Below are positions 1 to 7,268 of a stretch of 15,941 bases of DNA, in pieces. Source of the DNA: Planctomycetaceae bacterium UBA2972 (GTDB lineage Bacteria; Planctomycetota; Planctomycetia; Pirellulales; Pirellulaceae); NCBI GenBank assembly GCA_002348315.1, contig DEAW01000177.1:1-15941 (forward strand), written 5' to 3'. Below the pieces are notes generated by a model that was given only the letters and a program-made list of their open reading frames with translations, was not told where the DNA came from and made no database searches. Each line of letters starts with the position of its first letter. The first letter of the stretch is position 1. A program made the translations under genes and the position numbers.

Positions 1-53
1 GGGTTAGTATGGAATTTGGGCCACTGGGTACAAGTTGGTTGGATTCGGCTACA

Positions 54-1415
54 TTATCCAACAGGCCCAATATCGTCTCGTTGATCAGCACTTTCCCGTT
101 TTTGCAGATAGAGCTTGATCGGAACTTCTCCGAAATCGAGTTGGTCTCGCAGCACCCCCAGCAAATAACGTCTGTAGTCCGGCGCGAATGCCTTGGGGTT
201 ATTAACTTTCATGACAATCGTCGGTGGCTGTGTACTCACCTGACTACAGTAATAAACTTTGGGGCGGCGGTTTTTAAAGACTGGTGGAGCGTGTCGACGC
301 ATGGCATCCCGTACCAAGCGGTTTAGCTCGCCTGTTCCCACTCGCATTTGAGTTTGTTTGTAGAGCATTTGGGCGTGATTGAGCAGTGCTTTCATATTCT
401 TCCCGGATTGTCCGGTGATAAAAGCTATCGGCACGTGCCGCATCGTTTGAAATGTATCCCGGAGATAATTTGCCCAGCGTTCGGTAGGCATATGCTCGAC
501 CATCAAGTCCCATTTATTCACCACAAAGATACAGGGCTTGTAATTGTCTTCGATGTATTTGACGAGTTGTTTGTCGACCTGACTTACACGCTGCGAAGCA
601 TCGAAAAACATCAACACGATATCCGCTCGGCGAATACTACGTTGAGCTCGGTGTGTACTGTAAAACTCAATATCCGTCCGAACACTTTTGCGTTTTCTCA
701 ACCCCGGTGTATCAATGGCAACAAATGATTTGCCATCCAGCTCGAACCGCACATCCACACTGTCCCGCGTCGTACCGGCAACTTCACTAACGATCATACG
801 TTCCGCTTCAGTCAGCGTATTAATAAAGGTACTCTTACCAACATTTCGACGGCCCACCAAAGCAATTTTCATTTCACCCGGTTCAATATCCTCATCCATC
901 AATTCCTCTTCGGTAAGATGGGGGACTCTTTCAGCGATCATGTCGAGTAAAAGCTCTTTGTTGCGATTTTGCATCGCACTGACACGAATCAATTTACCTC
1001 GGCCTAACCGATAGAACTCATCAGCATCTGGATCCATTTCGGCTTCATCGGTCTTGTTGGCAACACAAATGATGGGTTTATCGATATAGCGAAGACGATG
1101 AGCGACTTCCTGATCAAGTGGTAGTAAACCCTCTCGGGAATCCACCACAAAGAGAATCACATCAGCAGCATCCATTGCCAAACGGATCTGATCTTCAATT
1201 TCCTCACTCAAATCATCTACGTCGTTGATTCCAATTCCACCGGTATCGACGAGCTCGAAAAACCGCTCGTTGTGCCGTAACAATTGGGTCATGCGGTCGC
1301 GCGTAACTCCAGCCACATCATCAACAATGGCAAGTCGGCGACCGACGAGCCAATTGAAAATGCTGGATTTACCCACGTTGGGGCGACCAATGATTACCAC
1401 TTGAGGAAGAGACAT
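54..1415 (-). CDS. der: Ribosome-assembly GTPase Der (EngA), tandem GTPase
   Basis: Der is an essential GTPase that acts in the maturation of the large ribosomal subunit. The 453-residue length is normal for the family. Two GTPase domains in tandem are visible. The first has its P-loop GRPNVGKS at residues 10-17, DTGG at 57-60 and NKTD at 120-123. The second has GRRNVGKS at 188-195, DTPG at 235-238 and NKWD at 300-303. An acidic linker (about 168-182) separates them, and the region from about 355 to 440 fits the KH-like C-terminal domain. This double arrangement is diagnostic of Der. The ATG at 1413-1415 gives the usual short N-terminus directly before the first G1 motif. The gene is transcribed alone, divergently from the uracil-DNA glycosylase gene. 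No catalytic motif is missing. Confidence 0.97.
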   Translation of the reverse strand: MSLPQVVIIGRPNVGKSSIFNWLVGRRLAIVDDVAGVTRDRMTQLLRHNERFFELVDTGGIGINDVDDLSEEIEDQIRLAMDAADVILFVVDSREGLLPLDQEVAHRLRYIDKPIICVANKTDEAEMDPDADEFYRLGRGKLIRVSAMQNRNKELLLDMIAERVPHLTEEELMDEDIEPGEMKIALVGRRNVGKSTFINTLTEAERMIVSEVAGTTRDSVDVRFELDGKSFVAIDTPGLRKRKSVRTDIEFYSTHRAQRSIRRADIVLMFFDASQRVSQVDKQLVKYIEDNYKPCIFVVNKWDLMVEHMPTERWANYLRDTFQTMRHVPIAFITGQSGKNMKALLNHAQMLYKQTQMRVGTGELNRLVRDAMRRHAPPVFKNRRPKVYYCSQVSTQPPTIVMKVNNPKAFAPDYRRYLLGVLRDQLDFGEVPIKLYLQKRESADQRDDIGPVG

Positions 1416-1523
1416 AGTGCTATAATGATATCTTCACTCTGCAAAAGCGTCGATAATCCCAGGATTCATTGCTATGGAATTCCATGGACGTAGGATTGAA
1501 TGGGTAGTATTTTCATACAAATC

Positions 1524-1533
1524 GTTATAATTC
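1524..1533 (+). promoter_or_regulatory. Candidate -10 element upstream of the uracil-DNA glycosylase gene
   Basis: A perfect TATAAT lies at 1526-1531 in the 150-base divergent gap, about 35 bases before the start codon at 1566. There is no convincing -35 hexamer 16-18 bases upstream, so this rests on the -10 match and its position only. The gap must also carry the der promoter on the other strand, for which nothing clear was seen. Confidence 0.35.
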
Positions 1534-1565
1534 AACATTCTGCAGTCAATCTTTTGATGTAAATC

Positions 1566-2492
1566 ATGCCGGAACCTGTGAACTCAACACCAACGCCATT
1601 CGATGCCGCTCGATTCGCCAAAGCGGTTCGTCAACGCCTGCAAAGCCTACAGCGATCTGGTGTCTCTTCGATGACGACGGCAACCGGCCAGGGAGTGGAT
1701 CTCAGCGAATTACAAAACCACCTTGCAACGATTGCCAGACACGGACTACCCTCCATGGAGCAGGAACTTCCTGCAGCTGAGTCCGCCGTAACACCAGTCG
1801 TCGCAGAATCCGTCCAGATTACTGCCGTGGCTGACTCTTCACCGATCGTATCGGCCAGCGATGCCAATCCGACGGCCGTCCCCAACGACCCTGTTATGCC
1901 CTCCAAAAAACATAAAGAACTAGATCTCGTCTGCCAGGATGTCGCCGACTGCACCGCCTGTGCTGAATTGGCTGCAACTCGCATCAGCACCGTTTTTGGT
2001 GTCGGTAATCCGAATGCACGACTGGTGTTTTACGGAGAAGCCCCCGGAGCAGATGAAGATAAGCAAGGCGAACCATTCGTCGGCCGCGCCGGCAAACTGC
2101 TCAACAAGATCATTGAAGCGATGGGACTTAGTCGGGAAGAAATCTACATCCTCAATACGATTAAATGCCGCCCCCCAGGGAACCGAAACCCTACGCCTGC
2201 GGAACAGCAAAACTGCTCGGAATTTCTCCAACGGCAGTTGGAAATAATCCAGCCCGAATACATCGTATGTCTGGGAGCGATTGCGAGTCACTCTTTCCTG
2301 GACTGTAAAACGCCCATTGGAAAAATGCGTGGTCAGTTCTTTGAAAAAAATGGGAGCAAGGTTTTGTGCACGTTTCACCCAGCCTACCTCCTGCGAGACC
2401 CTCGACGAAAACGTGATGTCTGGGATGACATGCAGTTTCTGATGAAGGATATGGGACTCCCCATACCCAGGAAATCAAAGGGAGTTGAGTGA
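1566..2492 (+). CDS. Uracil-DNA glycosylase, [4Fe-4S] family 4 type, with long N-terminal extension
   Basis: This enzyme removes uracil from DNA at the start of base-excision repair. The catalytic domain covers about residues 120-300. Four cysteines expected to hold an iron-sulfur cluster are at 129, 132, 201 and 217 (a CxxC pair, then two cysteines 16 apart). The active-site motif GEAPGADED is at 157-165 and the second motif HPAYLLR at 271-277. GEAPG with a following acidic pair is typical of family 4. The first 115 or so residues are unusual: a predicted helical stretch at about 12-30, then a segment rich in Ala, Val, Ser, Thr and Pro that is probably disordered. Family members commonly start close to the first cysteine pair. 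The downstream HAD gene follows after 9 bases, so the two are probably co-transcribed. No clear Shine-Dalgarno sequence precedes the ATG. Confidence 0.93.
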   Translation: MPEPVNSTPTPFDAARFAKAVRQRLQSLQRSGVSSMTTATGQGVDLSELQNHLATIARHGLPSMEQELPAAESAVTPVVAESVQITAVADSSPIVSASDANPTAVPNDPVMPSKKHKELDLVCQDVADCTACAELAATRISTVFGVGNPNARLVFYGEAPGADEDKQGEPFVGRAGKLLNKIIEAMGLSREEIYILNTIKCRPPGNRNPTPAEQQNCSEFLQRQLEIIQPEYIVCLGAIASHSFLDCKTPIGKMRGQFFEKNGSKVLCTFHPAYLLRDPRRKRDVWDDMQFLMKDMGLPIPRKSKGVE

Positions 2493-2501
2493 GAAGCGTC
2501 C

Positions 2502-3107
2502 ATGGCAATCCAGGGGATCATCTTCGATATGGACGGTACGCTCATCGACTCGAAACTCGACTTCAATCAGATGCGAGCTGATATGAATCTGGCAGCCGAT
2601 GCTCCGATTCTTGAGACGATAGAAGCTTACACCGGTGAACGCAGAGCAGAATGCGAACGCGTCCTGAGGCAACATGAAGCTCGGGGAGTTGAACAGGCTA
2701 CCGTGTTTCCCGGAATCCCGGAACTGGTTACCTATGCCGATTCGCTGGGTCTGCGAATGGCAATCGTCACTCGAAATCTAATTGAATTTGCCGAGCCCAT
2801 GCTGGAAATGCTGCCGGTCGAATTTTCACCTATCATTGGCCGCGAGCAAGGTCCGATTAAACCTGATCCCTGGGCACTGCTTCATATCTGTGAAATCTGG
2901 GGAACCAAACCGGCTCAGGCGGTTATGGCGGGAGATTATAAGTTTGATCTCGAGGCCGGCAGGAATGCGGGCTGTCCGACGCTTTGGTTTAGCCAAAAAC
3001 GCAACCCCGGACATTCTTCCTGGCATGACCTGGCAGATTACACCCTCGAAGACAACTTTGCAGGCGGTAAATTGCTAGATCAAATCCTGGCCGATCACGC
3101 CGACTGA
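2502..3107 (+). CDS. HAD-superfamily hydrolase, phosphoglycolate-phosphatase-like
   Basis: This is a 201-residue haloacid-dehalogenase-type phosphatase, probably acting on a small cytoplasmic phosphate ester. All four HAD motifs are present. Motif I is DMDGT at 9-13, with nucleophile Asp9 and acid/base Asp11. Motif II is Thr90 in IVTRN. Motif III is Lys120 in IKPDP. Motif IV is AGDYKFD, with Asp145 and Asp149 as likely Mg2+ ligands. The insert between motifs I and II is a helical cap of the C1 type, as in Gph and beta-phosphoglucomutase-like enzymes. The substrate cannot be read from the sequence; phosphoglycolate is a guess from similarity. It lies 9 bases behind the glycosylase gene. Phosphoglycolate phosphatases can serve DNA repair by clearing phosphoglycolate from broken ends, but a link here is only inference. 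Confidence 0.9.
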   Translation: MAIQGIIFDMDGTLIDSKLDFNQMRADMNLAADAPILETIEAYTGERRAECERVLRQHEARGVEQATVFPGIPELVTYADSLGLRMAIVTRNLIEFAEPMLEMLPVEFSPIIGREQGPIKPDPWALLHICEIWGTKPAQAVMAGDYKFDLEAGRNAGCPTLWFSQKRNPGHSSWHDLADYTLEDNFAGGKLLDQILADHAD

Positions 3108-3141
3108 GTCTGTATCAATCTAGCTCTTGACGCTCTATTCC

Positions 3142-3150
3142 TGCTAAAAT
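3142..3150 (+). promoter_or_regulatory. Candidate extended -10 promoter for the TIGR03009-type gene
   Basis: TGC followed by TAAAAT (3145-3150) makes an extended -10, about 75 bases before the chosen start at 3225. A TTGACG at 3127-3132 is only 12 bases upstream of the hexamer, too close to act as a normal -35. Confidence 0.3.
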
Positions 3151-3224
3151 CCAACTCGACCAACCAAGGTCGCTGGCAGACTCGTTAGGCTCTCACAATC
3201 TTTGATGGAATGGATTCCGGATTG

Positions 3225-4205
3225 ATGAAATACTCGCAATCGATACTATGGCTGCTCATTGTCGTGAGTTGCTGCCCTGCGCAGCAACCTCAACAAACGC
3301 AACCAACCAGGCAATCACAGCCACAACAGTCTGCCAGAGTTCAGGGACAATCCGGTCAGGGACAACCAAACCAAGCAGAACAGGCAATTCAACCGCCTGC
3401 CTTCTTACCGCTCTCTCAAAAACATCAAGAGTACATTCAGAGAGTGTTACTACATTGGCAAAATCACACGGAAAAAATTGACCACTACCGCAGCGATTTT
3501 GAACGCTGGCAATTTGATACTGTATACGGTCCTCGCAACACCTTCAAAACATTTAGCACAGGCAAAGTACGATTCGCTGACCCTGACAAGGGACTATTCA
3601 AGGTTGAAAAAGTTCTTACTTATCAACCGGCAATGGCCCAGGCCAAAGCTACTTACAAACAGATTCCCGGGACTCACGGAGAATATTGGGTCTGCGATGG
3701 TAAGAGCATCTTTGAGTACGACTATCTCAATCAACGACTCATTCAACAAGTACTGCCCGCAGAACTACAAGGCAAGAATATCATTAACGGGCCCCTACCT
3801 TTTCTGTTTGGGTGCAACGCTCAGGACATGTTAAATCGCTTTTGGGTGCGAGCGATTACTCCTCAGAACGTTCAGGGAGAAATCTGGCTCGAAGCCTATC
3901 CAAAGACCGCCTACGACGCCAGTAATTACCAGAAAGTCCACATCATCATCGACAATCAGGATTTCCTTCCGAAGGGGATGGTCATCTTTGACCGCAGTTA
4001 CCAAAAGGGGAAGAATCATTCCCGTACGGTCTTCAACTTCAAACAACGTGAAATCAATTTCGCAACAACCTTTGAAAAACTGAATCCGTTCTATCGCAAC
4101 TTTTACGAACCTGAGTTACCATCCGGGTGGAAAAAAGTCGTTAACGCAGCCCCGACGGCACAACCGATGCGTCAAGCCGCTACGCCGACACAGCAACCTC
4201 GATAG
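3225..4205 (+). CDS. Secreted TIGR03009-type planctomycete protein
   Basis: Function is unknown. The 326-residue product starts with a signal peptide: a short n-region, a hydrophobic stretch at about 7-15, then VVSCC at 13-17 and a possible cleavage after Ala19. The VVSC could be a weak lipobox, so a lipoprotein is possible. A Gln-rich linker follows (about 20-55), then a conserved domain at about 62-305. The segment from HWQNH (77-81) through DHYRSDFERW, the VCDGKSIFEYDY stretch (156-167) and NGPLPFLFG (188-196) resemble the planctomycete family TIGR03009. The pattern of many short beta strands with an ExxW/VCDGK core suggests a LolA-like fold, which is inference. A second Gln/Pro-rich tail closes the protein. 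An in-frame ATG at 3210 is possible, but the one at 3225 gives a cleaner signal peptide. Confidence 0.85.
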   Translation: MKYSQSILWLLIVVSCCPAQQPQQTQPTRQSQPQQSARVQGQSGQGQPNQAEQAIQPPAFLPLSQKHQEYIQRVLLHWQNHTEKIDHYRSDFERWQFDTVYGPRNTFKTFSTGKVRFADPDKGLFKVEKVLTYQPAMAQAKATYKQIPGTHGEYWVCDGKSIFEYDYLNQRLIQQVLPAELQGKNIINGPLPFLFGCNAQDMLNRFWVRAITPQNVQGEIWLEAYPKTAYDASNYQKVHIIIDNQDFLPKGMVIFDRSYQKGKNHSRTVFNFKQREINFATTFEKLNPFYRNFYEPELPSGWKKVVNAAPTAQPMRQAATPTQQPR

Positions 4206-4242
4206 CATTGCGTGGAAACTAGGTAACCTGGCATGCTTCGAG

Positions 4243-4251
4243 TGATATAAT
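4243..4251 (+). promoter_or_regulatory. Extended -10 promoter candidate for the nfeD-floA operon
   Basis: TGA followed by TATAAT (4246-4251) is a perfect extended -10 element in the 116-base gap before the long NfeD gene. It would give a leader of roughly 65 bases before the GTG start. No good -35 lies at the usual distance, which is normal for extended -10 promoters. Confidence 0.45.
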
Positions 4252-4321
4252 AACGGCCATGTTACGAAGGGATATCCAGTTTGGATACGACGTTGTTTCC
4301 TCACGTAAAGGCTGAGTTATA

Positions 4322-6508
4322 GTGTTTAAACTTCACGTCCGGCAACTCAACGATTCTATTCTGCGGGCATTTCTCGCAGTCTTCTGGCTGGTATGGATGG
4401 CCAGCTTTGTTCGACCAGGTGTTGGACAAGAACCAACGAAAGAGCCTGAGCAAACCTCCGTGCTCGTCGAAATCCAGTTGCCAATACAAAACAATAACAT
4501 TGGCAGTATTACTCGAGCACTGAATGCTGCTGTTGCCAATGCGGAAAATGCCTCGACTGATAACCAGCGACCGTTTCTTATTGTTCGTTTTCTACCGGCT
4601 GAACAGGCCTCGGAAATCTCCAGTGATTTTGGAGCCTGCAATACGCTCGAAAGCTTTCTTTCCTCGACTGAATTGACACAACGCTGTCGAACGGTAGCTG
4701 TTCTCGATGGACACTATGCTGATCACGCCCTGCTGGCAGCATTGGCATGTTCCAAACTAATCGTCAGTCCCGAAACCATACTGGCCGGCTCGGAAAAGGA
4801 TACAACACGCCTCTCTGCCGAAATCCGTGATGATTATCGTCGTGTCACTGATTCAAAAAAACATCTTCCTTACGCCGTGATTCAGGCGATGCTTGATCCG
4901 GCAGTGCCGTTACACGAAGTCCAAACCTCAGATAGCACCTACTTTGCGACCGGAGCGGAACGACAAACACTCATCGATCAAGGACAATTAACATCTTCCA
5001 CGGGAATCTCTATGGCGGGCGATGCTTTTCAAATTGACCGCACTGTGCTGACTCGATTGAGTGCCATTTCGATGATGCCAACGAATGACACGACACTCGC
5101 AGCAGAACTAAGCATCCCGCCGACCAGATTCCTCAAGTCTTCCGCTCCCGTTGGTGAAATCCACGCCGTGGTAATCGACATGTCACAATTGATCGGCATT
5201 TCCAGAGTTCGGGACAAACAGGTTTTGATCAACCAACTGGCAGAAGACCACAATCTGCTCGTCTTTCAATTTGACAATGATGGAGCCCATACCGAAGCAC
5301 TCATCGATCTGGCCAATACCATTGCGGATCTGCGTCATGACGGAGTGAAGACAGTGGCTTTTGTAGAACGGCATGCTCGTGGAGCCGCTGGATTACTGGC
5401 CCTGGCATGTGATGAAGTTTACATGAGTGCCGAAGGAATCATTGGCGGATATGGCAGTAGCGACGCTCCGGGAGACCTGACGTTTGAAATGCAGCAAACA
5501 CTCGAAGCATTGGGACACAGCAGTCTGAGGGAATGGTCACTATTTTATGGTTGCCTCGACCCAACGGTCGAGTTGCATGTTTACACTCAGGCTGAATCCG
5601 GAGAAGTACGAGCATTTTGCCAACAGCAATTTGACGCATTGGAAGACCAGCAAAAATGGTCACGCGGCGCTCTGCTCAATACCGAACGTCATTTTGACCA
5701 CTCCACGCTGAGACAAGTCGGTCATTTACAGGGAATTGCTGAGGACCTACCTGCTCTACTGGCCAACTTTGATTTACAACCCTCAGACGTCGAAGTCAAA
5801 ACGACTACGGGGTTAAGTGGTTTTCTGAATGAAATTGCTCATAGTAACTGGTTCCTCTGGGCCACCTTAACCATGGCAATCTATGGGCTGATGGCAGAGT
5901 TAGCTTCGCCGGGACTTGGCATCCCCGGACTCCTTTCGCTGTTAGGCTTCGGATTACATATCTGGGCTCGACATTTAAACGGAACGGTTGCTGCGTTGGA
6001 AATTATTCTGATTGTGATTGGTGTGATTGGTATTGGCGTGGAACTGTTTGTCACTCCCGGATTTGGCTTCTTTGGGATTGGAGGTGCTTGTTCATTATTG
6101 CTGGGCCTCATTCTGTCTGCGCAGTCCTTTTCATTCCCCAGTAATCCGTTTCAGGTCTCGCAATTGGCGAATTCAATTACAGGCGTCATCGGAACGAGTC
6201 TGGCCGCATTGGTACTTTATCAAATGACTATTCGCACGTTCGGCGACACCTGGTTGGGTTGTATGATCGCGCCTGCAAACAGCGATGCCACGACCGCGCA
6301 GCAAACCCGTTGGAATGAAGCCCTGGTTCACTGGGAACATCTGGTTGGACAATCCGGACAAACCACCACACGTTTATCTCCCGCTGGCAAAGCCCACATC
6401 GACTCCAGAGTCTATGACGTAGTTAGTGACGGAGAAATGATTGAAACGGGAATAGAGATCAATGTGATTGAAGTCACTGGTAATCGCATTGTGGTTACTA
6501 AATCCTAA
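4322..6508 (+). CDS. Long NfeD-family membrane protein with two degenerate ClpP-like modules
   Basis: Long NfeD proteins join a periplasmic ClpP-class serine protease domain to membrane helices and an OB-fold, and partner SPFH proteins such as flotillins. The 728-residue product has a signal peptide ending near 35 (GVGQ), membrane segments at about 508-528, 556-578, 583-602 and 616-635, and an NfeD OB-fold at about 672-728. The outer part contains two ClpP/crotonase-like modules, about 46-225 and 277-485. Their cores align: ACSKLIVSPETILAG at 142-156 and ACDEVYMSAEGIIGG at 362-376. By that alignment the catalytic Ser position of NfeD proteases is Asp134 in module 1 and Gly354 in module 2. No Lys sits where the partner base is expected in module 2. 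Protease activity has therefore probably been lost. GTG is the chosen start: an in-frame TGA lies 9 bases upstream with no ATG between. Confidence 0.88.
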   Translation: MFKLHVRQLNDSILRAFLAVFWLVWMASFVRPGVGQEPTKEPEQTSVLVEIQLPIQNNNIGSITRALNAAVANAENASTDNQRPFLIVRFLPAEQASEISSDFGACNTLESFLSSTELTQRCRTVAVLDGHYADHALLAALACSKLIVSPETILAGSEKDTTRLSAEIRDDYRRVTDSKKHLPYAVIQAMLDPAVPLHEVQTSDSTYFATGAERQTLIDQGQLTSSTGISMAGDAFQIDRTVLTRLSAISMMPTNDTTLAAELSIPPTRFLKSSAPVGEIHAVVIDMSQLIGISRVRDKQVLINQLAEDHNLLVFQFDNDGAHTEALIDLANTIADLRHDGVKTVAFVERHARGAAGLLALACDEVYMSAEGIIGGYGSSDAPGDLTFEMQQTLEALGHSSLREWSLFYGCLDPTVELHVYTQAESGEVRAFCQQQFDALEDQQKWSRGALLNTERHFDHSTLRQVGHLQGIAEDLPALLANFDLQPSDVEVKTTTGLSGFLNEIAHSNWFLWATLTMAIYGLMAELASPGLGIPGLLSLLGFGLHIWARHLNGTVAALEIILIVIGVIGIGVELFVTPGFGFFGIGGACSLLLGLILSAQSFSFPSNPFQVSQLANSITGVIGTSLAALVLYQMTIRTFGDTWLGCMIAPANSDATTAQQTRWNEALVHWEHLVGQSGQTTTRLSPAGKAHIDSRVYDVVSDGEMIETGIEINVIEVTGNRIVVTKS

Positions 6509-6531
6509 TTGAAAGGCTAAGTAATTCCGTT

Positions 6532-7104
6532 ATGGATCCAAACACTCTTTGGGCAATCGTTCTGATCACCATCGGAGCAGCACTGATTATTCTGGAACTA
6601 TTTATTCCTTCAGGTGGACTGATTGGAATCGCGGCGGTCGGCTGTTTTATTGGTGCGGTCTACCTCGGTTATCAAGCCGGACAATCCACAGGCATGTTTA
6701 TTCTGTGTGCTTCGGTGATTGTTGTGGGAGTCATGATCTATTTAGCTTTGAAGATCTGGCCGCATACTGCCATGGGGAAAAATGCTCTACCTCCTCCCGA
6801 AGATCCTGCCGGTTCTGTCACTCGTTCGCTGGAACATCTTGTAGGATTACGCGGGATAAGCACATCCGATCTGATGCCCAATGGACGGATCGAAATAGAT
6901 GGCAAAAGTCACGACGCCGTAAGCCGGGGAATGATCATCGAAGCCGGAACCGAAATTGAAGTATTAAGTATCGAAAGTAATCGTATCCTTGTCGGCCAGG
7001 TGAAGGCCGCTCAGGCTGGCTCAAATTCTGAGCCCGGGAATCCGCAGCCTGACATCGAATACTCCTCGTTTGAAGACGATCTTGAGCAATCGCTGGGAGA
7101 TTAG
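6532..7104 (+). CDS. Short NfeD-family membrane protein
   Basis: This 190-residue protein has the classic short NfeD (NfeD1b) layout without a protease domain. Three membrane segments lie at about 6-26, 28-48 and 54-75, with the family-typical ELFIPSGGLIGI between the first two. A soluble OB-fold follows at about 101-157 (LVGLRGISTSDLMPNGRIEI, then the strand ending ESNRILVGQ), and then a flexible acidic tail at 173-190. The OB-fold resembles the one at the end of the upstream long NfeD protein (GLRGISTSDL against GQSGQTTTRL, and EIEVLSIESNRILV against EINVIEVTGNRIVV), which suggests a shared origin. The gene starts 23 bases after the long nfeD gene and precedes floA, the usual context for a flotillin partner. 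It is expected in the cytoplasmic membrane, assisting FloA assembly. Confidence 0.92.
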   Translation: MDPNTLWAIVLITIGAALIILELFIPSGGLIGIAAVGCFIGAVYLGYQAGQSTGMFILCASVIVVGVMIYLALKIWPHTAMGKNALPPPEDPAGSVTRSLEHLVGLRGISTSDLMPNGRIEIDGKSHDAVSRGMIIEAGTEIEVLSIESNRILVGQVKAAQAGSNSEPGNPQPDIEYSSFEDDLEQSLGD

Positions 7105-7163
7105 TCGCCGAAGAATTACTTCTATTCCCGTGAATCCTCATACAATCTTTGGTACAACTACAA

Positions 7164-7214
7164 AACAGAAAGCACAATCCAACAGAAGGTACCATCCAAC
7201 CGAAGGTACCTTCC
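7164..7214 (+). repeat. Three tandem 17-bp repeats with internal palindrome, upstream of floA
   Basis: Three imperfect copies follow one another without a gap: AACAGAAAGCACAATCC (7164-7180), AACAGAAGGTACCATCC (7181-7197) and AACCGAAGGTACCTTCC (7198-7214). Copies 2 and 3 differ at two positions. Copy 3 contains the perfect 12-base palindrome GAAGGTACCTTC (7202-7213). GAAGGTACC at 7185-7193 can also pair with GGTACCTTC at 7205-7213 around an 11-base loop. The repeats lie in the 164-base gap between the short nfeD gene and floA, about 55 bases before the floA start. They could bind a regulator or form an RNA hairpin that sets relative expression. Confidence 0.8.
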
Positions 7215-7268
7215 AAATAGAACGGGCAATTACCCATGCCTGCTTATTTAACTAGGTAAAATCGTAAC

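Noticed and set aside
1..53. Possible gene end at the left edge
   Set aside because: No frame here carries a recognisable product; it is the sequence just downstream of der and nothing could be supported.
1920..2378. 152-residue open frame on the minus strand
   Set aside because: It is antisense to the catalytic domain of the uracil-DNA glycosylase; a shadow frame.
3127..3132. TTGACG as a -35 box for the TIGR03009-type gene
   Set aside because: It is only 12 bases from the -10 candidate, too close for a sigma-70 promoter.
7164..7214. The 17-bp repeats as a CRISPR array
   Set aside because: The copies touch each other with no spacers, are too short and there are no cas genes nearby.
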